A stretch of DNA of 64,000 nucleotides from Microbacterium allomyrinae (GCF_020682705.1 NZ_JAGTTN010000001.1:1054001-1118000); one strand, 5' to 3'. Numbered from the stretch's first letter, positions 1 to 8,524 are shown. Notes: generated by a model not told the origin, from the letters alone. Made by a program: numbers and translations.

Positions 1-1
1 C

Positions 2-154
2 AACGACGAGATGGCCGACGCCATCGTCGAGGTGATGATGGCGCGGCTGTCGAGCCCGCTCCGACCTCGGGATCCACAGCGTGTCATGCCGGCGATCACA
101 CTCGTCGAGCGCGAGACGACGCTCTCGCGCGAGGTCGATTCCGTCGCATCCTGA
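2..154 (+). CDS. LacI-family transcriptional regulator, C-terminal fragment (partial)
   Basis: The reading frame is open from the window edge to a TGA and encodes about 50 residues. They fit the end of a LacI/GalR effector-binding domain: an acidic helix (NDEMADAIVEVMMARL) followed by the terminal strand VMPAITLVERETT, where the family usually has a P-x-L-V-x-R-x-S/T pattern. The DNA-binding head lies outside the window, so its target cannot be inferred. The assignment rests on this short tail only; another periplasmic-binding-protein-like fold is possible. Confidence 0.55.
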   Translation, partial: NDEMADAIVEVMMARLSSPLRPRDPQRVMPAITLVERETTLSREVDSVAS

Positions 155-160
155 ATCGGA

Positions 161-187
161 TGTCACATGCGGCCGCCGGCCGGTGTC
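161..187 (+). promoter_or_regulatory. ECF41-type promoter for the CMD gene
   Basis: TGTCACA (161-167), a 16-nt spacer and TGTC (184-187) match the published ECF41 promoter pattern (TGTCACA, about 16 nt, CGTC) except for one base in the -10 element. The site lies 43 bp before the start of the CMD gene, whose downstream neighbour encodes an ECF41 sigma factor, so it is a likely autologous target. Confidence 0.6.
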
Positions 188-230
188 TTCATGTCGAAGG
201 ATCACATCCATCGACGACATCGGAGCAGAC

Positions 231-821
231 ATGACCAGCCAGACCCGCGTTCCCCCGGCCGACGTCACCGGCGTGTACGGCACGCTCGTGAAGTTCGCCG
301 CCCGCAAGATGGTGGGCCGCGTTCCCGACTCGCTGGGCGTGCTGTGGCACAACCAGCGCGTCATGAAGGACGCCATGGGCATCGGCCGCAAGATCGAACG
401 CTGGCACGAGCTCGAACCCGACCTCGCCTCGTACGCCGCGATGGCGTCGGCGGCGACGGTCGGCTGCAGCTTCTGCCTCGACCTCAACTACTTCACGGCC
501 CACAACCACGGCCTCGACGAAGTGAAGGTCCGCGAGGTGCCGCGCTGGCGGGAGTCCTCGGTGTTCAGTCCGCGCGAGCGCAGGGTCATGGAGTACGCCG
601 AGGCCGCGAGCCAGACACCCCCGGCCGTGACGGACGAGCTCTCGGACGCACTCCTGGCCGATATCGGACCGGCCGCACTCGTCGAGCTCGCCGCCCGCGT
701 GGCGTTCATGAACATGTCGGCGCGCATGAACGTCGCGCTCGGCATCCGCTCGGAGGAGTTCGCCGCCGCATGCGGCCTGCCTCCGCTCGCCGCACGGTCG
801 AGCGTCTCCGGGTCCGCGTAG
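231..821 (+). CDS. Carboxymuconolactone decarboxylase (AhpD-like) family protein
   Basis: A 196-residue protein of the CMD/AhpD superfamily. Residues 79-93 carry the redox signature Cys-Ser-Phe-Cys (C79, C82) followed by a His-rich stretch (H91, H93), as in AhpD-like peroxidase-related proteins. The true substrate is unknown. The ATG at 231 is chosen because it gives a usual family length and follows the ECF41-type promoter. The sigma gene starts 9 nt downstream, and CMD genes are typical partners and targets of ECF41 sigma factors, which supports a stress or redox role. No signal peptide; presumably cytoplasmic. Confidence 0.82.
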   Translation: MTSQTRVPPADVTGVYGTLVKFAARKMVGRVPDSLGVLWHNQRVMKDAMGIGRKIERWHELEPDLASYAAMASAATVGCSFCLDLNYFTAHNHGLDEVKVREVPRWRESSVFSPRERRVMEYAEAASQTPPAVTDELSDALLADIGPAALVELAARVAFMNMSARMNVALGIRSEEFAAACGLPPLAARSSVSGSA

Positions 822-830
822 GCTCGCGCC

Positions 831-1724
831 ATGACCAGCGTCGGAGGCGCCGGCGACGATCCGTTCGTCGCCCACCGGGGCCTGCTCTTCACCGTCGCGT
901 ACGAGATGCTCGGCTCGGCCGCCGACGCGGAGGACGTCCTGCAGGAGTCATGGCTGCGCTGGGCGTCTATCGATCGGTCCGAGATCCGGGAACCCCGCGC
1001 GTACCTCGTGCGCATCGTCACCCGGCAGGCGCTCAATCATCTGCGCACCACGGCGCGCCGACGCGAGGACTACGTCGGCGAGTGGCTTCCGGAGCCCCTG
1101 CTGACCAGCCCCGACGTGGCCGAGGACGTCGAGTTCGCCGAGAACGTGTCGATCGCGATGCTCACGGTGCTCGAGACCCTCGGTCCCGCCGAGCGCGTGG
1201 TGTTCGTCCTGCGCGAGGTGTTCGACGTGCCGTACGAGGAGATCGCGGATGCCGTGGGCAAGTCGCCCGCGGCGGTGCGGCAGATCGCGCATCGCGCGAA
1301 GGAGCACGTCTCGGCGCGCCGTCCGGCGGTGAGTCTCGTCCGATCGGAGCAGGCGGACGTCGTCGAACGGCTGGTGAGCGCCCTCAACTCCGGCGATCTG
1401 CAGGGACTCATCGACGTGCTCGCGCCCGACGTCGTCTCGGTGGCCGATGGTGGCGGCAAGGCGCGCGGCGCGGCGCGGCGTCCGATCATCGGGGCCGAGA
1501 AGCTCGCCCGCTACCTCGTGGGCGGCATGGCGAAGGTCCAGGGCGTGCTGCGCGCGGCGGTGACCTGGATCAACGGCCAGCCGGGCATCCGGATGGAGCT
1601 GGACGGCCGCCTCGTCGGCGTCGTGAGCATCACCGTCGTCGACGGACTCGTGACGCGGATCTACTCGATGGCGAACCCCGACAAGCTCGGCGCACTCGAT
1701 CAGGAGGCGGCGCTCACCCGGTGA
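831..1724 (+). CDS. ECF41-group RNA polymerase sigma factor with SnoaL-like C-terminal domain
   Basis: A 297-residue sigma-70 family protein. Sigma region 2 covers about residues 10-75 and region 4 about 105-160. A WLPEP motif (85-89) lies in the linker. The C-terminal extension (about 175-297) has the SnoaL-like fold signature with DGGGK (206-210) and NPDKL (282-286). These three motifs are diagnostic of ECF41, where the C-terminal domain modulates sigma activity in place of a classical anti-sigma factor. It sits 9 nt after the CMD gene, the standard ECF41 arrangement. No anti-sigma gene is visible nearby. Confidence 0.92.
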   Translation: MTSVGGAGDDPFVAHRGLLFTVAYEMLGSAADAEDVLQESWLRWASIDRSEIREPRAYLVRIVTRQALNHLRTTARRREDYVGEWLPEPLLTSPDVAEDVEFAENVSIAMLTVLETLGPAERVVFVLREVFDVPYEEIADAVGKSPAAVRQIAHRAKEHVSARRPAVSLVRSEQADVVERLVSALNSGDLQGLIDVLAPDVVSVADGGGKARGAARRPIIGAEKLARYLVGGMAKVQGVLRAAVTWINGQPGIRMELDGRLVGVVSITVVDGLVTRIYSMANPDKLGALDQEAALTR

Positions 1725-1737
1725 GGTGCAACGACGA

Positions 1738-2910
1738 TCAGGCGTCGCCGGCGCCCACCGCGTCGAGGGCGTCGAAGAGGCCGGTGCGCCACCACGCGTA
1801 GTCGTGGCCGCCGCGGTAGCGCCGCGCCTCGACGTGCGCCCCACGCGCTCGCACGGCACCCGAGAACGCGTCGGCGAGCTCCCCCATCCCCGATTCCTCG
1901 GTCCCGGCGGTCACGACGAAGCGCGAGCCCGTGATCGACGGCGGCAGCGCGTCGACGAGGTCGCCGGTCTCGCCGCTCGGATGCCGCGGCACGGCTCCGG
2001 CGCGGAAGTGGAAAGACCCGGATTGCACGATCGCCGTGGCGGCGACGTCGGGCCGGAGAGCGGCGACGCTCGCCGCCGCGAGCCCGCCGTAGCTCTCGCC
2101 CGCGAAAACCACGCGGTCCGGTCGCAGGATGCCGAGCACCTCGGCCGCCGCCGGGAGAACGGCTCGATCGAGGTGCTCGAACAGCCGATCCGGATGCGGC
2201 AGCAGTGCCGACCGCCGCTCCAGCGACCCCGACGGCACGAGCACCACCGACCATTCGGCATCCGCTCGCCGCGAGAGCGCGCCCGCGATCCCGTGCTCGG
2301 CCCAGAGATCCCCGTCGAACAGGAACAGCACCCGCGATGCCCGAGGACGACGAAGGATCGTGAGCGGCGGGCCGTCGCCGATCGGGATCGTGAACTCGTC
2401 GAAGGCCGCGGCTGTCGCCGACTCCACCGCCTCCGCGCTCGTGTCCCACGCGGGGTGGATGCGACCGCCCGGCAGGACGAGCACGGAGGATTCACGACCC
2501 AGCGGGTTGCGCAGCGATCGCCCATTGCGGGCATCCGGACGCCCGGCCTCGTGGATCCGCAGCCAGCCTTCGCGGGTGCTGCCCGCTCGACGGTCGAGAT
2601 GAGCGCCGGCGACGAACCGGTAGCTCACGACGAGGTCGTCCGGAAGCAGATAGCTGATGACGTGCCGGTCGGTGCCGGGCACGCGCTCCAGCAGCGCGGG
2701 CGAGATGTCGGTGCGGTGGCTGTCGGTGATCCCGTTGAGGTGGATCATGACTTCGTCGCCGGGGGCGGCATCCGTCACGAACGTCACCTCGCGCATGCCG
2801 TCGCCGCCGCGCCGGCCGAACGCCGGCCACGTCGCCGAGACGTCGACGGGCGGCGCGCCGGCCATGAGGCGCCGATAGGCGTCGGCGTCGGCGCGACGCG
2901 GCCCGGTCAC
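1738..2910 (-). CDS. Enterochelin-esterase-like (Fes family) siderophore esterase
   Basis: A 390-residue alpha/beta hydrolase. The N-terminal region (about 1-145) resembles the Fes-type esterase N domain. The catalytic half carries the nucleophile elbow GESYGG (Ser273) and a late GGHD motif with the candidate catalytic His369. Such enzymes hydrolyse ferric siderophore esters or related trilactones in the cytoplasm to free iron after import. It is the last gene of the iron operon and overlaps the upstream ATPase gene by 4 nt. No signal peptide is seen, consistent with cytoplasmic action. The exact siderophore cannot be told from sequence. Confidence 0.82.
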   Translation of the reverse strand: MTGPRRADADAYRRLMAGAPPVDVSATWPAFGRRGGDGMREVTFVTDAAPGDEVMIHLNGITDSHRTDISPALLERVPGTDRHVISYLLPDDLVVSYRFVAGAHLDRRAGSTREGWLRIHEAGRPDARNGRSLRNPLGRESSVLVLPGGRIHPAWDTSAEAVESATAAAFDEFTIPIGDGPPLTILRRPRASRVLFLFDGDLWAEHGIAGALSRRADAEWSVVLVPSGSLERRSALLPHPDRLFEHLDRAVLPAAAEVLGILRPDRVVFAGESYGGLAAASVAALRPDVAATAIVQSGSFHFRAGAVPRHPSGETGDLVDALPPSITGSRFVVTAGTEESGMGELADAFSGAVRARGAHVEARRYRGGHDYAWWRTGLFDALDAVGAGDA

Positions 2911-3716
2911 CGCACCGCCTCCCAGCCGGCGAGCGGGACGACCAGCGGCGTGCCGGTGATCGGATCGGCGATGACCTGCGCGCGGAGCCCGAACACCCGC
3001 TCGACGAGTTCGGCGGTGATCAGCTCGGACGGCGGCCCCTCGGCGACGATCTCACCGTCGCGCATCGCGACGAGATGCGTCGCGTAGCGACAGGCCTGGT
3101 TGATGTCGTGCAGGACCGCCACGATCGTGCGTCCCTCGCCGTGCAGTTCGCGGCAGAGTTCCAGCACCTCGATCTGGTGGGTCATGTCGAGGAACGTCGT
3201 GGGTTCGTCCAGGAGCAGGATGTCGGTCTCCTGGGCGAGCGTCATCGCCAGGAGCACCCGCTGTCGCTGCCCGCCGGAAAGCTCGTCCACGCGCCGATCG
3301 GCGAGATCCGCGACGCCGGTCGCCGCGAGTGCCCGCTGCACGGCCTCGGCGTCGGACGTCGTCCACTGACGCAGCAGCCGCTGATGCGGGAAGCGCCCGC
3401 GCGCCACCAGGTCCATCACCGCGATCCCGTCGGGGGCGACGACCGCCTGCGGCAGCAGCGCGAGGGCGCGCGCCACCTCTTTGCTGCGGTATTCGCTCAG
3501 CGCACGCTCGTCCAGCAGCACGGTGCCGCGCTCCGGAGTCAGCAGGCGCGCGAGGGCGCGTAGCAGCGTCGACTTGCCGCAGGCATTGGGTCCGACGATG
3601 ACGGTGAACCCGCCGTCGGGGATGCGGACGTCGAGGTCGGGCACGACGACACGGCCCTCGTACGCGAGTCGGATGGATGCGGCGACCAGCCGGGAAGGGG
3701 GGTTCATGGGACTCAT
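2907..3716 (-). CDS. Siderophore ABC transporter ATP-binding protein (FecE/FepC type)
   Basis: A 269-residue ABC ATPase energising iron-siderophore import through the two FecCD permeases encoded just upstream. Walker A is GPNACGKST (42-50), the signature is LSGGQRQR, Walker B is ILLLDEPT, and the switch histidine lies in AVLHD. The segment LPQAVVAPDG with the following V-ARGR pattern is typical of the FepC/FhuC group. The start at 3716 is 10 nt after the permease stop. A second ATG at 3707 has a better spaced GGAATGAG and could be the real start. Confidence 0.9.
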   Translation of the reverse strand: MSPMNPPSRLVAASIRLAYEGRVVVPDLDVRIPDGGFTVIVGPNACGKSTLLRALARLLTPERGTVLLDERALSEYRSKEVARALALLPQAVVAPDGIAVMDLVARGRFPHQRLLRQWTTSDAEAVQRALAATGVADLADRRVDELSGGQRQRVLLAMTLAQETDILLLDEPTTFLDMTHQIEVLELCRELHGEGRTIVAVLHDINQACRYATHLVAMRDGEIVAEGPPSELITAELVERVFGLRAQVIADPITGTPLVVPLAGWEAVR

Positions 3717-3726
3717 TCCGTATCGT

Positions 3727-4761
3727 TCAGCGGCCCCGCGAGAGCAGCCACAGCAGGTAGACGCCGCCGAGCACCCCGGTCACCAGCCCGACGGGTGCCA
3801 TCAGCGAGAGGGGCAGGTGCTGCGAGAGCAGGTCGGCGCTCACGAGCAGCGCCGCGCCCATCGCCGCCGATCCCACGAGCGGTACCGAGGCAGCACGCCC
3901 GACCCGCGCGACCAGCTGGGGGGCGGCCAGCGCCACGAAGGCGATGGGGCCGGCAGTCGCGGTGGCGAAGGCCGCGAGCCCGACCGCCATCGCGATCGTC
4001 GCGAGCCGCACCACGGTGACGGGGGCGCCGACCTGGCGGGCCATGCCGTCGCCGAGTTCGAGGGCGGCGAGCCCGCGCCGCATCAGCAGCAGTGCGGGGA
4101 TCAGGATGACCACCGCGATGACGGTCGGCAGGACCTCGGGCCACCCGCGGCCGTTGAGGGTGCCCACGAGCCAGATCTGCGCGACGATCGCGTCGTCGCG
4201 CTGGCTGCGGGTCAGCAGCAGATCGTTGACCGCGCCGAGCAGGGCGCCGACGCCGATGCCGACCAGGACGAGCCGGTAGCCGCCCGCCGTTCCGCCGCGC
4301 AGCGAGAGGGCCCCGACGACCACGGCGGTCAGCATCCCGCTGCAGACCGCGGCCAGCGACACGATCCCCGGCGGCGCGTCGAAGACGAGGATCGCGACGA
4401 CCGCGCCGGTCGCGGCCCCGGTGACGAATCCGATGATGTCGGGCGAGCCCAGCGGGTTCCTCGAGATCGTCTGGAAGACGGCGCCGCTCACTCCCAGCGC
4501 CGCACCCACGACGATGCCGCCGACGTAGCGCGGCATCCGGATCGACCCGAGCACTCGCGCGACCGACGGCTCGCCCTGACCGGTCAGCGCACCCCACAGA
4601 TCGGCCGGGGTGATGTCGAACGAGCCGGTGAGGAGGGCGAGGATGCCCAGCGGCACGAGCAGCAGGATCAGGACACCCGCCGTCGCGACCGGACGGCGGT
4701 GCCAGCGCAGCGCGATGCGCTCGTTCCTGCTGCGCCAGACGCGCACGGTGCCGGTCGTCAT
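3727..4761 (-). CDS. FecCD-family siderophore ABC permease
   Basis: A 344-residue polytopic membrane protein of the FecCD/BtuC type with roughly nine to ten hydrophobic segments. Family hallmarks are present: RMPRYVGGIVVGAALGVSG near residues 70-90, NPLGSPDIIGF, and the conserved late GPIAFVALAAPQL that contacts the ATPase. It overlaps the preceding permease gene by 4 nt, so the two subunits are probably made in equal amounts and form a heterodimeric channel. Part of the iron-regulated operon that starts near 7644. Confidence 0.92.
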   Translation of the reverse strand: MTTGTVRVWRSRNERIALRWHRRPVATAGVLILLLVPLGILALLTGSFDITPADLWGALTGQGEPSVARVLGSIRMPRYVGGIVVGAALGVSGAVFQTISRNPLGSPDIIGFVTGAATGAVVAILVFDAPPGIVSLAAVCSGMLTAVVVGALSLRGGTAGGYRLVLVGIGVGALLGAVNDLLLTRSQRDDAIVAQIWLVGTLNGRGWPEVLPTVIAVVILIPALLLMRRGLAALELGDGMARQVGAPVTVVRLATIAMAVGLAAFATATAGPIAFVALAAPQLVARVGRAASVPLVGSAAMGAALLVSADLLSQHLPLSLMAPVGLVTGVLGGVYLLWLLSRGR

Positions 4762-5798
4762 AGCCGCATCAGCCTCCGGCGGCGCGCGAGGGCGATGAAG
4801 ACCGGGGCGCCGATGATGGCGGTGACGATGGATGTCTCCAGTTCGGCCGGGGGAAGCAGCACCCGGCCGATGATGTCGGCGCCGAGCACGAGCACGGCGG
4901 CGAACAGGGCCGACAGCGGAACGATCCAGCGATAGTCGGGACCGACGAGCAGACGCACCGCGAGAGGGGCGGTCAGCCCGACGAAGCCGATCGGTCCGGC
5001 CACGGCGGTCGCCGCCCCCGCGAGGAGCACGACGAGCACGGCTCCCACACCGAGCACGCTTCGCGGGTTCGCGCCGACCGAGCGCGCGACATCCTGCCCC
5101 ATGGCCACCGCGTTGAGCGAGCGGCCGAGGAGGGCCGCGAGCACGATAGCCGGCACGATGATCGCCACCGCGGGGAGCACGAGCTCGCCTCCTCGCCCCT
5201 GGACCGAGCCGACCGCCCAGTGCCGGAAGGTGTCGAACACCGACGGGAAGTTGATGAGGAGCGTCTGGGTGTAGGCACTGAGCGTCACCCCGAAGGCCAC
5301 GCCGGCCAGGGTCAGTCGCACCGGGTCCGCTCCGCGGCGGAAGATGCCGCCGAGCGCCGCGACGGCGAGTGCCGCGACCGCGGCGCCGGCGAACGAGAAG
5401 CCGAACAGCCCGAGCGTGCCGAACGCGCCCCCGGTGACCGCGATGCCGGTGGCCACGGCAGCGGCCGCGCCCGCGTTCACCCCCAGGATCCCCGGCTCCG
5501 CGAGCGGATTGCGTGTCAGCGCCTGCATGATCGCGCCCGCGACACCCAGCGCCGCTCCCACCACGATCGCAAGCGCCGTCCGCGGCAGTCGCAGCTCGGT
5601 CACGACGAGGTGGGCGTCATTCGTGGCGTCTGGGCGGGTGACCGCCGCCCACACCACCGCCGGGTCGATGGGGCGCGAGCCCACCAGCACGCTCAACACC
5701 GTGAGGACGACCAGGATCGCCACCCCCGCGATGACGGCGACCGCACGCCTCGAGCCCCGCCGGCGGATCGCCGACGGGGCCTCGAGCAGGGTGGTCAC
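4758..5798 (-). CDS. FecCD-family siderophore ABC permease (second subunit)
   Basis: A 346-residue FecCD permease, partner of the downstream permease. It shows LRLPRTALAIVVGAALGVAGA, NPLAEPGILGVNAGAA and the late GPIGFVGLTAPLAVRL motif. The start is a GTG at 5798 that overlaps the stop of the lipoprotein gene (GTGA), which points to translational coupling. Longer in-frame extensions upstream run through the lipoprotein gene and are not credible. It acts in the cytoplasmic membrane in iron-siderophore import. Confidence 0.9.
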   Translation of the reverse strand: MTTLLEAPSAIRRRGSRRAVAVIAGVAILVVLTVLSVLVGSRPIDPAVVWAAVTRPDATNDAHLVVTELRLPRTALAIVVGAALGVAGAIMQALTRNPLAEPGILGVNAGAAAAVATGIAVTGGAFGTLGLFGFSFAGAAVAALAVAALGGIFRRGADPVRLTLAGVAFGVTLSAYTQTLLINFPSVFDTFRHWAVGSVQGRGGELVLPAVAIIVPAIVLAALLGRSLNAVAMGQDVARSVGANPRSVLGVGAVLVVLLAGAATAVAGPIGFVGLTAPLAVRLLVGPDYRWIVPLSALFAAVLVLGADIIGRVLLPPAELETSIVTAIIGAPVFIALARRRRLMRL

Positions 5799-6784
5799 GC
5801 GAAGGTCGACTCGATGTAGTCGACGATCTGCGACGCGCTGTAGTAGTCGATCCGGAACGATGTCGGGCCGAGCGGGTACACCTGACCCGAGACGATCGCC
5901 GGCGCGGTGGCCAGGACCGGGGTCGTCAGCAGGTCGGACTCGGCCACGTCTCCCCCGTTGACGAGGAACACGGTCGAACCGGTGAGCGCCGTGGTGACGT
6001 TCTCGATCGCGAGGAACGCGAAGTCCTGGCGGGCCTGCTCGCTCGTGTCGAGCTCGTCCGGTGCGCCTTCGATCGTGAAGCCGAGCGACTCGAGCAGGTC
6101 GGCGTGGGCGCTTCCCTCCTTGGCGAAGGCGGTCGGGTTCTCGGTCCCGTTCCAGACGATCGCGTTGGCCGTGCCCTCGGGCACGGTGATGGCTGCCGCC
6201 ACCTCCGCGGTGCGCGCGTCGAAGTCCGCGACGACGGCATCCGCCTCGTCCTCGTGGCCGGTGGCCTCGCCGAGGATCGCGGCGAGCTCCTGCCAGGTCG
6301 TGTCGCCGTAGTTCAGCACGATGGTCGGCGCGATCGCCGACAGCTTCTCGTACTGGTCGGCCGTCGAGTCCGCCCCGCTGGAGGAGACCACGATCAGGTC
6401 GGGGGCTGCGGCGATGACCGCCTCCTCGTCGAACTCGAGGTTCGGGTAGAGCTCTTCCACGCCGGCCGCGGTCGCGACATCCGCCCACTGCGAGAAGAAG
6501 CCGTTCTCGTCGGTGACGTCGCTCACCGTGGTGGTGGCCGTCGCTGTGAGGGGCGCCTCGATGGCGAGCAGCGTGCCGGTGAGGGTGAGCGAGGTCGACA
6601 CGATGTTCTCGGGCTGGGCGGGGATCTCGGTGGTGCCCGCTTCGTGCACGATCGTGCGCGGCCAGTCGCCGGAGGCGGCATCGGCGGTGGATTCGGCCGG
6701 CACCGGGGAGGCGGCGCAGCCGCTCACCGCCAGGACCAGGGATGCCGCGGCGGCGGCGAGTGCGAGTTTCGAACGTGACGTCAT
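5795..6784 (-). CDS. Iron-siderophore binding lipoprotein (FhuD/FecB type)
   Basis: A 329-residue substrate-binding protein. Signal peptide residues 1-22 end in the lipobox VSGC, so Cys23 is probably lipidated. The mature protein has the class III binding-protein features: PENIVSTSLTLTGTLLA near the start, APDLIVVSSSG in the middle and a long connecting helix. It captures ferric siderophore outside the membrane for the two FecCD permeases. The ATG at 6784 follows GAAAGAAG at about 7 nt. It lies 47 nt after the reductase gene, in the same operon under the iron box. Confidence 0.9.
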   Translation of the reverse strand: MTSRSKLALAAAAASLVLAVSGCAASPVPAESTADAASGDWPRTIVHEAGTTEIPAQPENIVSTSLTLTGTLLAIEAPLTATATTTVSDVTDENGFFSQWADVATAAGVEELYPNLEFDEEAVIAAAPDLIVVSSSGADSTADQYEKLSAIAPTIVLNYGDTTWQELAAILGEATGHEDEADAVVADFDARTAEVAAAITVPEGTANAIVWNGTENPTAFAKEGSAHADLLESLGFTIEGAPDELDTSEQARQDFAFLAIENVTTALTGSTVFLVNGGDVAESDLLTTPVLATAPAIVSGQVYPLGPTSFRIDYYSASQIVDYIESTFA

Positions 6785-6831
6785 GCTGTGTCTTCTTTCA
6801 TGGGTGGAGCGTGGGAGACGAGGCGGTCGGG

Positions 6832-7644
6832 TCAGTCCTCGTCGAGCAGGTGGTGGTCGAGGCCCGCCACTCCGCTTCGCCAGTAGCCGTCGATGTCGAA
6901 CTGGTCGCGCGGGAATCCTCGGTCGCGCAGCGCGCGGCGCAGGGGCTTGAGCGTGTCGGCCTCGCCCGCGGCCCACACGAAGACATCGTCGGTAGCCGAG
7001 ATCCCGGCGGCCGCGGCGGTGATCGCCGCGGCGCGGGCGGGTCCGACCGGTTCCTCGATCCAGTGCACGCGCGCATCGGATCGTTCGGGCAGCGGGTACT
7101 CGTCGCGGCTCTGGACGAGCGCGAAGACGTCGACGGCGGCCGTCAAGCCCGGCTCGTCGAGCCAGCGACCGACGGCGGGCAGTGCGGTCTCGTCGGCGAT
7201 GAGGACGTAGCGGGCGTAGTCCCGCGGGTAGATGTGCGAGCCGCGGGGTCCGAGCACGCCGATCGGGTCTCCCACCGACGCGTTGATGGCCCACCGCCCG
7301 GCGGGACCGTGATCGTGCAGCACGAAGTCCACCACGAGACGCGAATCGTCGACCTCGCGCACGGTGTAGTCGCGCAACACCGGGCGCGGCCCCGCGCCCC
7401 GCGTGAGCCGGTCGTCCTCGATGACGGGCAACGGGATCTCACCGGTGACGGCATCCGGGATCACGAGCTTGACGTGGTCGGCGGGTGCGAACTCGGGCGC
7501 GGGGAATCCTCCGGAGAGGTCCGCTCCGCCGAGCGAGATGCGCTGCATCCGCGGTCCGATCCGCTCCGAGGACACGACCTGGAGGAGGCGTGCGCGCAGG
7601 GGATGCATGACGGTCTGAACGTTTCGTGGGGAGGCGATATCCAT
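6832..7644 (-). CDS. Siderophore-interacting protein (FAD-dependent ferric-chelate reductase, ViuB/SIP type)
   Basis: A 270-residue flavoprotein that would reduce Fe(III)-siderophore with NAD(P)H to release iron in the cytoplasm. The FAD-binding barrel (about 15-135) contains the R-x-Y-T-x-R motif (R91, Y93, T94, R96). The C-terminal SIP domain has the VLIADETALPAVGRWL nucleotide-side motif and ends with GYWRSG, typical of SIPs. The ATG at 7644 follows GAAGGAG by 4-5 nt and is preferred over a longer form. First gene of the operon, transcribed away from an iron box 52 bp upstream. Confidence 0.92.
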   Translation of the reverse strand: MDIASPRNVQTVMHPLRARLLQVVSSERIGPRMQRISLGGADLSGGFPAPEFAPADHVKLVIPDAVTGEIPLPVIEDDRLTRGAGPRPVLRDYTVREVDDSRLVVDFVLHDHGPAGRWAINASVGDPIGVLGPRGSHIYPRDYARYVLIADETALPAVGRWLDEPGLTAAVDVFALVQSRDEYPLPERSDARVHWIEEPVGPARAAAITAAAAGISATDDVFVWAAGEADTLKPLRRALRDRGFPRDQFDIDGYWRSGVAGLDHHLLDED

Positions 7645-7695
7645 GGGGCTCCTTCGGATCTGGCGTGGTGTCACACGCCGCAGCCGCGAGCCAGC

Positions 7696-7714
7696 TTAGG
7701 ATTGCCTAACCTCA
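7696..7714. promoter_or_regulatory. IdeR/DtxR iron box in a divergent promoter region
   Basis: The 19-mer starting TTAGGATTGCCTAACCT matches the DtxR/IdeR consensus TTAGGTTAGGCTAACCTAA at 15 of 19 positions. It sits between the divergent ferric-chelate reductase operon (start 7644) and the AraC gene (start about 7763), and could repress both when Fe(II) is plentiful. Confidence 0.8.
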
Positions 7715-7762
7715 TTGGATGGCTACTATGAGACAACCGATGTCGCTGAACGGACACCCTCG

Positions 7763-8476
7763 ATGACCCTCTCCACCGCCTCGTCAGTCGACATGTCCCA
7801 CGTGCGCCTGCTCTCCGAAGCCGTCCATCGCCACGATGTGGACGAGCTCACCTGGGTGGTGAGCGGATCGTGCACGATCGACGCGGATGGGCGCTCATGG
7901 CGGATCGACGAGCAGACCGCGCTGGTGATCCCCGCCGGGCTCGAGCACCGGGTCGTGCCGCGGCCCGACTCCATCGTCTTCCCGATCCTCTTTCCCGACG
8001 GGCTGACCTCCGAGCTCTCCCTCGTGCGCCGCTCCCCCTCGCTCGAGGCGTGCGCGCGCGTGCTCCTGCAGCCGGGACTGACGACACCCGCGGCTCTCGA
8101 CGCGGCGCGGCTCGCCGCATCCGAGTTGATCGGCACCAAGGGCGCGCTACGACGATTGAACGTGCCCGTCGACCCGCGCGCCGAGCATGTGGCTCAGGCC
8201 ATCCTCGCCGCACCGGCGAGCCCCACGGGCCTGGACGAATGGGGCCGGCGCGTGCACGCGAGCGGGCGCACCCTGCAGCGCTGCTTCGTCCGCGAGACCG
8301 GGCTCACGTTCGCCCAGTGGCGCACCGCGGCGCGGCTCGCCGACGCGTGCGAGCGGATCGACCAAGGGCAGAGCGTCGCCACCGTCGCCACGGCGGTCGG
8401 CTATCGCAGCTCGAGCGCGTTCATCGCGGCCTTCCGCCGGCATTACGGGGTCACCCCCGGGCGCAGGGCGAGCTGA
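7763..8476 (+). CDS. AraC-family transcriptional regulator
   Basis: About 237 residues. An N-terminal cupin-like sensing domain (about 1-100: HRHDVDELTWVVSG, VIPAGLEHRV) is followed by a C-terminal pair of helix-turn-helix motifs (about 150-237) ending in the AraC signature VATAVGYRSSSAFIAAFRRHYGVTP. It lies divergent to the siderophore operon across an iron box, so it probably controls iron uptake in response to a siderophore or related ligand. The start is uncertain: ATG at 7763 is chosen, but a TTG at 7715 lies in frame upstream and would overlap the iron box. The stop codon falls in a 19-bp tandem repeat. Confidence 0.85.
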   Translation: MTLSTASSVDMSHVRLLSEAVHRHDVDELTWVVSGSCTIDADGRSWRIDEQTALVIPAGLEHRVVPRPDSIVFPILFPDGLTSELSLVRRSPSLEACARVLLQPGLTTPAALDAARLAASELIGTKGALRRLNVPVDPRAEHVAQAILAAPASPTGLDEWGRRVHASGRTLQRCFVRETGLTFAQWRTAARLADACERIDQGQSVATVATAVGYRSSSAFIAAFRRHYGVTPGRRAS

Positions 8477-8524
8477 GCCGCGCCGGGCGAGCTGGGCCGC
8501 GCCGGGCGAGCTGAGCCGCGTCAG
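8468..8524. repeat. 19-bp tandem repeat, three copies
   Basis: Three head-to-tail copies of GCGAGCTGAGCCGCGCCGG at 8468-8486, 8487-8505 and 8506-8524. The second copy differs at one base and the third at two. The first copy includes the last codons and stop of the AraC gene. The rest of the short gap to 8560 is G/C-rich CGTC-GGCGGC sequence without further signals. Confidence 0.9.

Noticed and set aside
167-1801. Long open frames overlapping the CMD and sigma genes, and many similar antisense frames throughout
   Set aside because: They are arginine- and proline-rich translations typical of wrong frames in high-GC DNA and conflict with clear family members on the other frame.
7669-7690. TGTCACA near the iron box as another ECF41 promoter
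   Set aside because: No CGTC/TGTC-like -10 element follows at 16 nt, and the position would place it in a divergent, iron-controlled region.
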